Assembly (NCBI GenBank): GCA_020024255.1
Contig: JAHHTX010000008.1
Coordinates: 1 to 34,134, forward strand
Origin: Anaerotignum sp.
GTDB taxonomy: Bacteria; Bacillota; Clostridia; Lachnospirales; Anaerotignaceae
DNA: 34,134 bases
Direction: 5' to 3'
Positions within the stretch are counted from its first letter, which is position 1. Each line of letters begins with the position of its first letter. The notes under the pieces were generated by a model, which searched no databases, had not been told where the DNA came from, and worked only from the letters and a program-made list of their open reading frames with translations. Made by a program: the position numbers and the translations under genes. Below, one piece after another: positions 1 through 7,335 of the stretch.

Positions 1-53
1 CTGCGGATGGCTATCCCTACTTTCAAGACTCCCGTCGAAACCATTACATCCCC
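1..53 (-). ncRNA. ssrA: tmRNA (ssrA), 5' end only; continues past the window edge
   Basis: Read on the minus strand, the sequence from position 53 begins GGGGATGTAATGGTTTCGAC, the near-universal 5' end of bacterial tmRNA (acceptor-stem strand followed by the D-loop-like segment). It lies 43 bases after the smpB stop codon, the usual neighbour. tmRNA with SmpB rescues stalled ribosomes and tags the unfinished protein. The tag reading frame and the 3' tRNA-like half are outside the window, so the tag peptide cannot be read. Confidence 0.9.
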
Positions 54-96
54 ACAGTAAGCAGGTGCTCAATGGAAAACGCCTATAACGCCTATC

Positions 97-570
97 TTAT
101 AAAGTAAGATTTTTAATTTTAAATTCCTTTTCTGCCTGACGACGCATATCGTTTTTGGCAATGCTTTCCCTCTTGTCATAGAGTTTTTTCCCTTTTGCCA
201 GTGCGATATCTATCTTGACCAAACTGTGGTCAAAATATACCTTCAAAGGTACCACGGTATATCCTGCTGCCTGCACTTCCGATGCAATTTTGCGAATCTG
301 ATTTTTGTGCAGCAGGAGCCGTCTGGGACGCAAGGGGTCTTTATTGAAGATATTCCCCTGCTCATAAGGACTGATATGCATACCATAAATAAAAGCCTGC
401 CCATCATCTATGCGAATATAACTTTCTTTCAGGCTGCATTTGCCTGCCCGTAGACTTTTGACCTCCGTACCTGCAAGAGAAATACCTGCCTGATACACTT
501 CTTCAATGAAGTAATCATGATATGCTTTTTTATTTTGTGCAATCAATCTGCTGCTTTTTCCCTTTGCCAT
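97..570 (-). CDS. smpB: SsrA-binding protein SmpB
   Basis: SmpB binds the tRNA-like part of tmRNA and takes it into the A site of stalled ribosomes. The 157-residue product has the family opening (AKGKSSRLIAQNKKAYHDYF), the central AGTEVKSLR segment and the basic C-terminal tail (GKKLYDKRESIAKNDMRRQ) that enters the decoding site. Length is normal. The frame is open eight codons further upstream, but the ATG at 570 is preferred: AGAGGTG lies 4-5 bases before it and the family N-terminus starts there. Its own promoter lies at 644-671, downstream of rnr, and ssrA follows 43 bases after the stop codon. Confidence 0.95.
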   Translation of the reverse strand: MAKGKSSRLIAQNKKAYHDYFIEEVYQAGISLAGTEVKSLRAGKCSLKESYIRIDDGQAFIYGMHISPYEQGNIFNKDPLRPRRLLLHKNQIRKIASEVQAAGYTVVPLKVYFDHSLVKIDIALAKGKKLYDKRESIAKNDMRRQAEKEFKIKNLTL

Positions 571-602
571 GATACACCTCTGCCGTTTCACCATCTTCTT
601 CA

Positions 603-641
603 GAAAAGCATCACAAAGAAAAACTCTCCATAATGCTTTTC
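603..641 (-). other. Hairpin at the 5' end of the smpB leader
   Basis: On the minus strand GAAAAGCAT pairs with ATGCTTTTC (9 bp, extendable by a wobble and one more pair). The hairpin starts within a few bases of the predicted transcription start from the 644-671 promoter. No T tract follows, so it is not a terminator. It could protect the 5' end of the smpB transcript. The pairing is seen; the role is inferred. Confidence 0.5.
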
Positions 642-643
642 CA

Positions 644-671
644 ATTATACCATATTCCTTCTAAAATGCAA
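644..671 (-). promoter_or_regulatory. Sigma-A type promoter for smpB (and probably ssrA)
   Basis: Minus-strand -35 TTGCAT (666-671), 16-base spacer, and consensus -10 TATAAT (644-649). It lies between the rnr stop codon and smpB, so smpB can be transcribed independently of rnr. Confidence 0.75.
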
Positions 672-716
672 ATACCATTTCCAGTACAAATTCTTTCTTT
701 TTTCTTAAAGATACTT

Positions 717-2852
717 TCAGTCTTCTGCAAAAACAAAATCAATGGTAAGCGTTTCCAAAGATACTTTTTCCACTGTCACCTGTACGCTGTCGCCCAAACG
801 GTATATTTTTCCATATCTTCTGCCAATAACCTGCATATTTCTTTCATCAAACTCATAATAATCATCGTCAATCTGAGCCAAAGGCACCATACCTTCTACT
901 GTGTTAGGAAGTTCCACATAAATTCCCCAATTTGTCACACCGGAAATCAAACCTAAATACGTTTCTCCCACTTTGTCTTCCATAAACTGAACTTTTTTCA
1001 GCATATCTGTATCCCGTTCCGCATCTTCTGCAATCCGTTCTCTTTTTGAACAATGCAGTGCCAATTCAGGCATTTTTTTCCGATATGTTTCTTCCTTTTC
1101 TCCACTCATACTACCTGCCAATGTCATTTTAATCAAGCGATGAATTTCAAGATCAGGGTATCTGCGAATAGGAGAGGTAAAGTGGCAATAATATTTTGCT
1201 GCCAAGCCGAAATGCCCCTGATTATCTGCGGTATATCTTGCCTGCATCATGCTCCGCAGCATAGTGCGTGTAATAATATGTTCTTCCGGTTTGTCTACTG
1301 CCTCCATCAAAACACGCTGCATCTCTCTTGGATGAATCTCACCATCTTTTTTCTTTACATGGTATCCAAAACTTCGGATAAACTGTTCCATCTTTTCAAT
1401 CTTTTCCTCATCGGGTTCTTGGTGGGAACGGAATAAAAAAGGAATTTCCTGCCAAAAATAGCTTTCTGCCACAGTTTCATTGCAAATAAGCATAAATTCC
1501 TCAATAAGGTTTGTTGCGATATTTCTTTCGAAAGGCAGAATATCAACAGGTTTTCCTGTATCATCTAATATAATTTTCGATTCCGGCAAATCGAAATTCA
1601 CAGAACCTCTTTTTTTTCTTTTTTCTGCCAAAATCATACGAAGTCTGTTCATCTCTTCCAGCATTGGTACAATTTCCTTATACTCTTCCAACAGAGAAGG
1701 TGTACCATCCTCCAAAATCTCTCTGACTGCTGTATAAGTCATACGATAATCAGAATGAATAACAGAATTGATAACACGATGAGATACCACATTTCCTTTG
1801 TTATTCACTTCCATGATACAACTCAATGTCAGCCTGTCCACATGCGGATTAAGGGAGCAAATGCCATTGCTCAATTTGTGAGGTAACATAGGAATTACCC
1901 TATCTACCAAATATACACTGGTTCCCCGTCTGTACGCCTCTTTGTCCAGTTCGGAATTTTCTCTGACATAATGGGATACATCTGCAATATGCACACCCAA
2001 TTCAAAATTCCCGTTTGGCAGCATAGTTAAAGATACCGCATCGTCCAAGTCCTTTGCATCTTCCCCATCTATGGTAATGGTCAAAAGCCCTCGTAAATCC
2101 TCTCTGCCTTCCTTATCCACTTCTGGGACTTCTGTTTCCAAATTTTCAATCTGCTGATATACTTCGTCGGGAAATTCCACAGGCAACTCATATCTGCGAA
2201 TTACCGAAAAAATATCCACACCAGGGTCATTAATATGTCCTAATATTTCTACAACCCTTCCCTCTGGATTACGTCTGTCCATACCATAATCCGTAATTTC
2301 CACAACCACCTTATGCCCAGTCACAGCACCCATGCTGTTCCCCTTTGCAATAAAGATATCCTTTGCAATCTTCTTGTCATCTGCTACAACAAATCCAAAT
2401 CCTTTTACCTGTTCGTACAGCCCGACGATATGGTTTATCCCCCGTTCCAAGACCTTAACCACAACACCTTCCTGCCGTTTACCCTTGCTGCCTTTTCCTG
2501 TTATTTTGTATATTACCTTGTCTTTCTGCATTGCACCATTTGTTTCCACCGCAGGAATAAAAATGTCTTCGCCGCCTTCGTCTGGTGTCACAAAGCCAAA
2601 TCCCCTTGTGTGTCCGGTAAAAATTCCCGTTCCCATCTGTAAAGCCTTTAATGATGCCAATTTCTTTTTCTTGGTTTCAAAAATTCTGCCTTCCGCAATC
2701 AGTTCTTCCACCAATTGATAAAATACATCAAAATCTGCTTCTGGCACGGACATCATACGGCAAATGTCCTTCCGCCTCATTGGTATATATTCTGCGCTTT
2801 CAATATAACCTTGTATCTTCTTTTTTCTTTCTGTTAAAATATCCTGTTCCAT
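717..2852 (-). CDS. rnr: Ribonuclease R (RNB-family 3'-5' exoribonuclease)
   Basis: RNase R degrades structured RNA processively from the 3' end, including rRNA fragments and mRNA released in trans-translation. The 711-residue protein shows an N-terminal winged-helix region (about 1-65), two cold-shock/OB domains (about 75-130 with RGFGFV, and 140-205 with KGFGFV), the RNB catalytic domain (about 255-585) and a C-terminal S1 domain (about 630-710). The catalytic motif IDGEDAKDLDDA is at 261-272, supplying the four metal-binding aspartates D262, D268, D270 and D271. The start ATG follows AGAGG at good spacing. The gene sits between secG and smpB, the common Firmicutes order. No separate promoter is evident in the 25 bases after the secG terminator, so read-through is likely. 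Confidence 0.96.
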   Translation of the reverse strand: MEQDILTERKKKIQGYIESAEYIPMRRKDICRMMSVPEADFDVFYQLVEELIAEGRIFETKKKKLASLKALQMGTGIFTGHTRGFGFVTPDEGGEDIFIPAVETNGAMQKDKVIYKITGKGSKGKRQEGVVVKVLERGINHIVGLYEQVKGFGFVVADDKKIAKDIFIAKGNSMGAVTGHKVVVEITDYGMDRRNPEGRVVEILGHINDPGVDIFSVIRRYELPVEFPDEVYQQIENLETEVPEVDKEGREDLRGLLTITIDGEDAKDLDDAVSLTMLPNGNFELGVHIADVSHYVRENSELDKEAYRRGTSVYLVDRVIPMLPHKLSNGICSLNPHVDRLTLSCIMEVNNKGNVVSHRVINSVIHSDYRMTYTAVREILEDGTPSLLEEYKEIVPMLEEMNRLRMILAEKRKKRGSVNFDLPESKIILDDTGKPVDILPFERNIATNLIEEFMLICNETVAESYFWQEIPFLFRSHQEPDEEKIEKMEQFIRSFGYHVKKKDGEIHPREMQRVLMEAVDKPEEHIITRTMLRSMMQARYTADNQGHFGLAAKYYCHFTSPIRRYPDLEIHRLIKMTLAGSMSGEKEETYRKKMPELALHCSKRERIAEDAERDTDMLKKVQFMEDKVGETYLGLISGVTNWGIYVELPNTVEGMVPLAQIDDDYYEFDERNMQVIGRRYGKIYRLGDSVQVTVEKVSLETLTIDFVFAED

Positions 2853-2877
2853 ATTTTTCCTCTTTTCTAAACTTTAT

Positions 2878-2905
2878 AAAAAAAGAGATGCATTTCTGCA
2901 TCTCC
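2878..2905 (-). terminator. Intrinsic terminator after secG
   Basis: On the minus strand GAGATGCA, a GAAA tetraloop and TGCATCTC form a perfect 8-bp hairpin followed by seven T. It lies 8 bases after the secG stop and just before rnr, so it probably limits how much secG transcript continues into rnr. Confidence 0.85.
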
Positions 2906-2912
2906 CATCTTA

Positions 2913-3155
2913 TCAGCCAATCAGATTGATTGCAAAAGCAATAATCATGAACAACGCACCACCGATTTTTGTATATCTTTCCAGTGCGCCTTCCATAGAA
3001 TTGCCCTTGTTTTTGCTCCAATATGTGTCGCCGCTGCCACTGCCGCTAATTGCGCCCATGCCAGCAGAACGCTTTGACTGCAACAAGATGATGCTGCACA
3101 GCAGAACTGCTATAATCAGCAAAATAACTACCAAAACCAGACTAATTGTAGACAT
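2913..3155 (-). CDS. secG: Preprotein translocase subunit SecG
   Basis: Small accessory subunit of the SecYEG channel in the cytoplasmic membrane. The 80-residue product has two hydrophobic helices (about 4-26 and 56-78) around a polar loop with the family signature LLQSKRSAGMGAISG, and ends soon after the second helix. The frame is open 78 codons further upstream, but the ATG at 3155 is chosen because TGGAGG precedes it at ideal spacing and known SecG proteins start with this helix. It has its own promoter (3221-3249) and terminator (2878-2905), and precedes rnr and smpB. Confidence 0.95.
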   Translation of the reverse strand: MSTISLVLVVILLIIAVLLCSIILLQSKRSAGMGAISGSGSGDTYWSKNKGNSMEGALERYTKIGGALFMIIAFAINLIG

Positions 3156-3220
3156 GATAAAACCTCCATATACTGACCTGCCATTTTGCAAAGTCACATT
3201 CAATACTCCATAGTATAGGT

Positions 3221-3249
3221 ATTCTAACATATTATCCCCTAAACTGCAA
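3221..3249 (-). promoter_or_regulatory. Sigma-A type promoter for secG
   Basis: Minus-strand -35 TTGCAG (3244-3249), exactly 17 bases, then -10 TAGAAT (3221-3226). The predicted start lies about 60 bases before the secG ATG. Confidence 0.75.
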
Positions 3250-3557
3250 GGTTTTTTCGCCGTTTTCCTGACAAGCGTATGGATATATTTTATAAAATCA
3301 TCTTTAAACAGATAAATGCGGAGAAAGATAAAAATTCCTGCATCGTTCATGACAGCGTCCCCATAAGAATGCCAAAAACCTAAACTCAAGTCTAAAATCT
3401 TGTGGTTTTATCCCAGTAACAACAACCCTGCCTTTCTATTTAAGGAACATTGCCTCATATGCCATTATAATATCTTAAACCATCTTAATTTATGCTGTAT
3501 TCGGTCATTTGGAGTTTTGTTTTTATATGTTGACAGGATATTCTTTTTCTGTTTTTT
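3250..3557. other. Intergenic stretch between the prophage end and the secG promoter; no gene recognised
   Basis: About 300 bases with no convincing coding region. A possible weak minus-strand terminator lies near 3375-3409: AAAACC pairs with GGTTTT around an inner CAAG/CTTG pair, with a large internal loop. It would end the prophage late operon. This is where a PBSX-type cluster would continue into tail fibre, holin and amidase genes, and none is present. No tRNA or attachment-site repeat was recognised. Confidence 0.5.
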
Positions 3558-4169
3558 CTATCGCTTATCATGTGATATTGCATGGTTATTGTACCCGTTT
3601 GCAAAAGCATATTGAGGAAACAGTGAAGGTAAATCCACCTCTTTGATACTTTTGTGGGAAAGCTGCTTTTGTTTCAACTCTCCGTGCCGCAGTTTTCTCA
3701 GTTTGCCGTGGGTATTAAAATCAAGCTGCAAATCCAGTAATATATTTGCCGGAATCATATACCGCAGCCATTCAAAAATCGTATCTTTTTTCTCTTTTTC
3801 CCGTAAAGAAAGCAGAATATATAATGTGTATTCTGCGTATCGCATTTCCGAAAAATATCCGTCTGTTCCGCAAAAACTGTCAAGCCAGTCACAAACCATA
3901 AAATAAACATATGGTGACCTTCTATTCCAATAGGAAAGTACCCTTTCCCGCAAAGCCTCCGTTTCCTCTCCTGCCAACAGCGGCAGTCCCATAAACCCTG
4001 CTCTTCTCAAAAGCCCATCTCTCTGTGATGTCAAAATCCATTGATTCTGCTCCACCCGTTCCTTTTCTCCTGCTTCCTCTTCTAAAACGGGACTTTCAAC
4101 TTCATCTAACTTTTGAAATTGTTCGAAATCCGAAAGAATTGCTGGGATATATTTGCTGTATCTCCCCAT
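3558..4169 (-). CDS. YmfQ-like (XkdU-type) phage baseplate/tail protein
   Basis: The 203-residue protein follows baseplate J directly, which is the position of XkdU/YmfQ (DUF2313) in PBSX-like and Mu-like clusters. Family features are the opening MGRYSKYIPAILSDFEQFQKL, a middle LLRRAGFMGLPLLAGEETEALRERV-type segment, and a C-terminal part with IPANILLDLQLDFN. Such proteins form the baseplate wedge periphery and link it to fibres. It is the last recognisable prophage gene; normally a fibre gene would follow. The assignment is by position and resemblance. The exact role of the last 20 residues is unknown. Confidence 0.75.
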   Translation of the reverse strand: MGRYSKYIPAILSDFEQFQKLDEVESPVLEEEAGEKERVEQNQWILTSQRDGLLRRAGFMGLPLLAGEETEALRERVLSYWNRRSPYVYFMVCDWLDSFCGTDGYFSEMRYAEYTLYILLSLREKEKKDTIFEWLRYMIPANILLDLQLDFNTHGKLRKLRHGELKQKQLSHKSIKEVDLPSLFPQYAFANGYNNHAISHDKR

Positions 4170-5237
4170 TTATACCACCTCAATTCTACCCATTTTCGGA
4201 ATGTTGTCCGGTTGCAGAACAAAATTTTCATGCTTTCCGTTAATCTGTGTATTCTGAATATCAACCACACCGGCAACATCTAGTGCTGCCGCTTCCAAAT
4301 GGCTGATACGCACCACCAATTTGTCTTGGTCTGCCCATGTTTTCCGTAGCTTTAAAAAGTATGCCTCCCAAGCCGCCTGCATACTCTCTCTGACATTCTC
4401 AAAAACTGTATCTCTTTCCAAAACCAGTTTCACCGTCATGTTGCAGACTTCCTCTCCCACACCCGTCACCGTAACATGATGTCCTATAGGTGCAATGCCA
4501 TAGCCATCTCCTCTTTTTTCTGGGTCAATTTCCTTTTGTAGTTTTTCCACTTCTGCCAGTGAAGGTTTTTTCCACCCTCTGTCCAAAATGACCAGTTTTA
4601 CTGTACCGCCTCCATTCCAAACCGGATATACCTTCACCCCGCCTACATTCTCCAAAGCCATAACTTTCTTTTTGTAATCAGCTATGTTTCCTCCAAAGGC
4701 ATCTGCGGAAAAGCTGTCCATATAACGCCGTCTGAGTGCTGCATCAGACTCTGCATCTTCCCCGTCTGTACGAAGTTCTGTCAATTCTGCAATAGCTAAT
4801 CCCTCTAAGTGCTGTATAGGTAACAATTCTCCCAAAAAGCTGTTGCCTTCTTCTCCTGATGTTTCACATTCCAGAATATATCGCCCATCTTTTTCCTGTC
4901 CAATAATTTGATAAAAAAGCCCTTCCAAGCAAAATCGCTCTCCCTCTTTCAAGGGATAAACCGCCTCGTCACGGTCGAGAAATCTGCCATAAAATGTAGC
5001 TTTTGTTGCCTCCTTACGGAAAACGCCCCTTTCTATACATCGCCTTGTCAAATCAATACCCGTTGCCGTATCTGCAAAAGTTCTGTTCTCCAGCATCTCC
5101 AAATCGCTGTAAAATGCTGCCGTTTCTGCCGCATTCGGGCCCAAGGCATCAAAAATCAAGCTGCCCTGTCTTTTATCCCTTTTGTCGGAAATCATATCCA
5201 ATTTTCGTTCCATGAGCTTTTCATAATCTGCATACAT
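4170..5237 (-). CDS. Baseplate J / gp47-family wedge protein (XkdT-like)
   Basis: The 355-residue product matches the Baseplate_J family: an N-terminal region with LMERKLDMISDKRDKRQGSL and GPNAAETAAFYSDLEML, a central EDAESDAALRRRYMDSF segment with AFGGNIADYKKKV (the 'G.PADY..WA' position of the family), and a C-terminal domain with GYGIAPIGHHVTVTG. It builds the wedges around the hub in contractile tails. The stop codon abuts the YmfQ-like start, and one base separates it from the DUF2634 gene upstream. The length is close to PBSX XkdT. Confidence 0.9.
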   Translation of the reverse strand: MYADYEKLMERKLDMISDKRDKRQGSLIFDALGPNAAETAAFYSDLEMLENRTFADTATGIDLTRRCIERGVFRKEATKATFYGRFLDRDEAVYPLKEGERFCLEGLFYQIIGQEKDGRYILECETSGEEGNSFLGELLPIQHLEGLAIAELTELRTDGEDAESDAALRRRYMDSFSADAFGGNIADYKKKVMALENVGGVKVYPVWNGGGTVKLVILDRGWKKPSLAEVEKLQKEIDPEKRGDGYGIAPIGHHVTVTGVGEEVCNMTVKLVLERDTVFENVRESMQAAWEAYFLKLRKTWADQDKLVVRISHLEAAALDVAGVVDIQNTQINGKHENFVLQPDNIPKMGRIEVV

Positions 5238-5238
5238 C

Positions 5239-5643
5239 TTATAACTCCACCTTCCTTTCCGCTAAAATCTCCCCAAATTCCGTTTCTACCCGAAAACCGA
5301 CAACCAAATCCTCTCTTTCCATGCGAAAGGTAAAATCCGTCACAGAAAGAATTCTGTCATCTGCCAAAAGTGCCTCCCGAATCCGTTTTTCCACTGTCGG
5401 AATAACAAAACTCACTGGCTTTCCAAATAAGTCTGCAAACTCCACACCATATTGAAAATCATAAATCAAATAGCGATAACGTTCTGTCATCAAAATTTTA
5501 TAGATAGCCTGCTTAACCGCTTCCAATCCGTCAATATTCCCCCGCACTTCCTGTTGTTCCTCTCTAATCCCATAAGTTAAAGAAGGCATACGGCTTTCTT
5601 CCACATGGTCTGTCAAAATCACTTCATCTCTTTGGGGTATCAT
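5239..5643 (-). CDS. DUF2634 family baseplate protein (XkdS-like, gp25-related)
   Basis: 134 residues. The ATG at 5643 is chosen because GGAGG lies about seven bases before it and the ATG overlaps the stop of the DUF2577 gene by 4 bases (translational coupling). Family features include the segment EAVKQAIYKILMTERYRYLIYDFQYG, typical of DUF2634/XkdS and reminiscent of the gp25-type wedge protein, and a C-terminal beta-rich part (FRMEREDLVVGFRVETEFGE). It is expected in the baseplate next to the J protein. Confidence 0.88.
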   Translation of the reverse strand: MIPQRDEVILTDHVEESRMPSLTYGIREEQQEVRGNIDGLEAVKQAIYKILMTERYRYLIYDFQYGVEFADLFGKPVSFVIPTVEKRIREALLADDRILSVTDFTFRMEREDLVVGFRVETEFGEILAERKVEL

Positions 5644-5981
5644 CTGTTCCCCTCCTTCTTCACTCTGTCCAAGATAACATATTGCTGACCGCCTGCCGCT
5701 TTCACAAGCACCACCTGTTCTCCTGCCTTTAGTGCTTTTTCCCTCTGCAGGCGATAAAAATGCCATTTATCTTCTTCTGTATGTTCCCAAATACGGATTT
5801 TCCCTGTTTCTTCATGGTCTTCCACATTTCTTGACAAAACCAAAAACCGCTCTGGTAATACCAAACCTTCTTCCAGTCGTACCGATAAAGGAGCGGCAGA
5901 AACGACTGTGCCCAGACAAAAATCCGCCAAACTACCCTTATCTATAGCATCTAATGCCAGCTGTTTCAGTATTTCTAGCAT
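5640..5981 (-). CDS. DUF2577 family protein (XkdR-like)
   Basis: 113 residues starting MLEILKQLALDAIDKGSLADFCLGTVVSA, the usual DUF2577 pattern of a short helix followed by an OB-like beta domain (PLSVRLEEGLVLPERFLVLS; KAGEQVVLVKAAGGQQYVILD). In PBSX the equivalent gene lies between the hub protein XkdQ and XkdS. Here it follows the tape-measure candidate by 3 bases and overlaps the DUF2634 start by 4. AAAGGAGG precedes the ATG. Likely a small hub-spike or hub-plug protein; the precise function is not established. Confidence 0.85.
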   Translation of the reverse strand: MLEILKQLALDAIDKGSLADFCLGTVVSAAPLSVRLEEGLVLPERFLVLSRNVEDHEETGKIRIWEHTEEDKWHFYRLQREKALKAGEQVVLVKAAGGQQYVILDRVKKEGNR

Positions 5982-5984
5982 AGC

Positions 5985-6800
5985 CTACCTCCTTTCTACG
6001 CTGCACCGTCCTACAGAACGGGCTTCCCAAAGTTTTTTTGTCATTTCCGCAATAATCGTATCCACATCTGCACTTTTCTGTACCTGCCCAATTTGTACAG
6101 AAATTTTCTGCTCTGTCCCCATTTCCGCCTTCTGCCCTGCATACTGCACAATCTGCTGCAAAAGTTCTTCTGTTCTGTATTCCCGTGTCATTTCCTGTAT
6201 TATCGGACTAATTCCTTTTTCCTTTTTTTCTGCTGTTTTTTCTTCTTCTCTTTTCAAAAAAACAGACTTTCCTTTCTTAATCAAAGAATCCTTTCCTGTT
6301 TCAGATATTTGTCTTTCTGCCTGCCGAAAGACATCTCGTTCTTTTTGTGTTTTCTTTTCCCTCTCCTTGGGAAAAAAAGAAAAAACGTCTTCTTTTTGCA
6401 AAGGCTTTTTCTGGGTTTCTGTCCATACATTCTCTTTTTGCAAAATTCCTTCTGCACTCTTTTGTTTTTGTTTTTCTTTTGCCTGAGCAGAAATGCTCTC
6501 CTTGTCCTTCTGCAAAAAAATCGGCTTATCATGTATCCGCTCCCGCTTTTCCACAGGCAAAACCTGCCGCTGAAAAACAGATACGTCCATTCTTTTCTCT
6601 TCTTTTGGTATATTTGCTTTTTCCTGACTAATATAAAAAATCCGCTCTATTTCTTTGCCATTTTGCGTTACCTGTCCTTTTTTTTCCGCATCTGCCTTCT
6701 GCATCACATCTTCCCAAAAATATGGATTTTTCTCTTTTCTTTCTCGAGGTCTTGTCCAATATTTCAAAAACCTGAGGAAAATCCCATCAGACCATGCCAT
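5985..6800 (-). CDS. Short charged protein in the tape-measure position; candidate miniature tape measure
   Basis: 271 residues, very rich in Lys, Glu, Gln and Arg, mostly predicted helix and disorder, with no hydrophobic segment. It starts directly after the frameshifted chaperone, the place where tape-measure genes lie, with GGGAGG before the ATG. The C-terminus (about 233-261, ISVQIGQV then ADVDTIIAEMTKKLWEAR) resembles the short beta-strand plus helix that closes many Firmicutes tape-measure proteins. Ordinary contractile-tail tape measures are several times longer and carry membrane segments. It may therefore be a true miniature tape measure, a decayed remnant, or a different chaperone-linked protein. 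The coding strand is strikingly purine-rich. Position and ending are seen; the function is inferred. Confidence 0.55.
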   Translation of the reverse strand: MAWSDGIFLRFLKYWTRPRERKEKNPYFWEDVMQKADAEKKGQVTQNGKEIERIFYISQEKANIPKEEKRMDVSVFQRQVLPVEKRERIHDKPIFLQKDKESISAQAKEKQKQKSAEGILQKENVWTETQKKPLQKEDVFSFFPKEREKKTQKERDVFRQAERQISETGKDSLIKKGKSVFLKREEEKTAEKKEKGISPIIQEMTREYRTEELLQQIVQYAGQKAEMGTEQKISVQIGQVQKSADVDTIIAEMTKKLWEARSVGRCSVERR

Positions 6801-6804
6801 TTTC

Positions 6805-7331
6805 CTACCTCCCCTCTTGTTTTTTTCTATTTTCTATTTCCAAATCAATCGTTGCACAAAGAAACATCTGCTCTGCTTCCTCCATTTCCACCCACTCTCG
6901 TGGCCGTATCCCATAATGCCGGAGGGCATAGCAGGCATAATCCGCCCCATCTATGCCCTCCTGAATCAGTTTTTTGCTGTATCTTTTTGTTCTTTCTTTC
7001 TTTGTGCAAAGCCGTTCAAATCTTTGACGGTTTCCAAAAGCCGAAGATATTCCCCTGGTGTCAGCATCTTTAAGAGTGCCTCCTCCGCCCGCTCTGCTTC
7101 ATAACTGCTCCATAAATTCTTGTCCTGTAAATTCGGTTCCACCACTGCCGCCACACATAAAGCGGCATCTTTATTTTCACCAACAGCTGCCTGTTGAAAT
7201 TCTCTTTCCCGCAATGCCCGAATCCGCCAAACTGCCGGTTTGCCCTCATCTAAAAAACGGGAAGAAACAACAATTCTTCTGTCATCTGGCAATTTTGTAT
7301 ATTCTTTTAAAAAAGCCCTCAATGTTGTCAT
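6805..7331 (-). CDS. Tail assembly chaperone GT-type fusion made by -1 ribosomal frameshift
   Basis: A -1 slip at A AAA AAC (6975-6969) avoids the TGA at 6968-6966 and continues in frame from CTG at 6969 to the TAG at 6807-6805. This adds 54 residues beginning LIQEGIDGADYACYALRHYG and ending ENRKKQEGR, for a product of about 175 residues. The extension has no credible start signal of its own. Its position matches the T domain of lambda gpGT, which recruits tube protein and tape measure during tail assembly. The long form ends 4 bases before the tape-measure candidate starts. The sequence signal is strong; actual slippage is inferred. Confidence 0.8.
6921..6975 (-). promoter_or_regulatory. -1 programmed frameshift signal (slippery heptamer, spacer, stem-loop)
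   Basis: The minus strand reads GCA AAA AAC TGA in the zero frame. The heptamer A AAA AAC (6975-6969) is a canonical slippery sequence. A 7-base spacer (6968-6962) follows, then GGAGGGCATAG (6961-6951), a 19-base loop, and CTATGCCCTCC (6931-6921), a perfect 11-bp stem with seven G-C pairs. Heptamer, spacer and stem are the standard layout of a -1 frameshift site. Confidence 0.85.
6966..7331 (-). CDS. Tail assembly chaperone 2 (XkdN/gpG-like), unshifted product
   Basis: 121 residues. It shares a pattern with the chaperone at 8981-9316: V.S.RF...GK...W.IRAL near residues 21-40, then VV.P.L near 63-68 and EALL.ML..GE near 84-94, so the two are paralogues. XkdN-like proteins play the part of lambda gpG, keeping tape measure and tube subunits competent for assembly. 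The zero-frame product ends two codons after a run of lysine codons, right on the slippery site. GAGGAG precedes the ATG, and the XkdQ-like stop codon lies 4 bases upstream. It is unusual to find this gene after the hub gene rather than directly after the tube gene. Confidence 0.78.
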   Translation of the reverse strand: MTTLRAFLKEYTKLPDDRRIVVSSRFLDEGKPAVWRIRALREREFQQAAVGENKDAALCVAAVVEPNLQDKNLWSSYEAERAEEALLKMLTPGEYLRLLETVKDLNGFAQRKKEQKDTAKN

Positions 7332-7335
7332 ACAC

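Noticed and set aside
2913..3389. Longer SecG start giving 158 residues
   Set aside because: The extra 78 codons lack family similarity, cover the promoter region, and a good ribosome binding site precedes the ATG at 3155.
6916..6961. Pseudoknot for the frameshift signal (loop ATGCC with GGCAT directly after the stem)
   Set aside because: The second strand would follow the 11-bp stem with no linking bases, which cannot span the stem; a plain stem-loop is enough.
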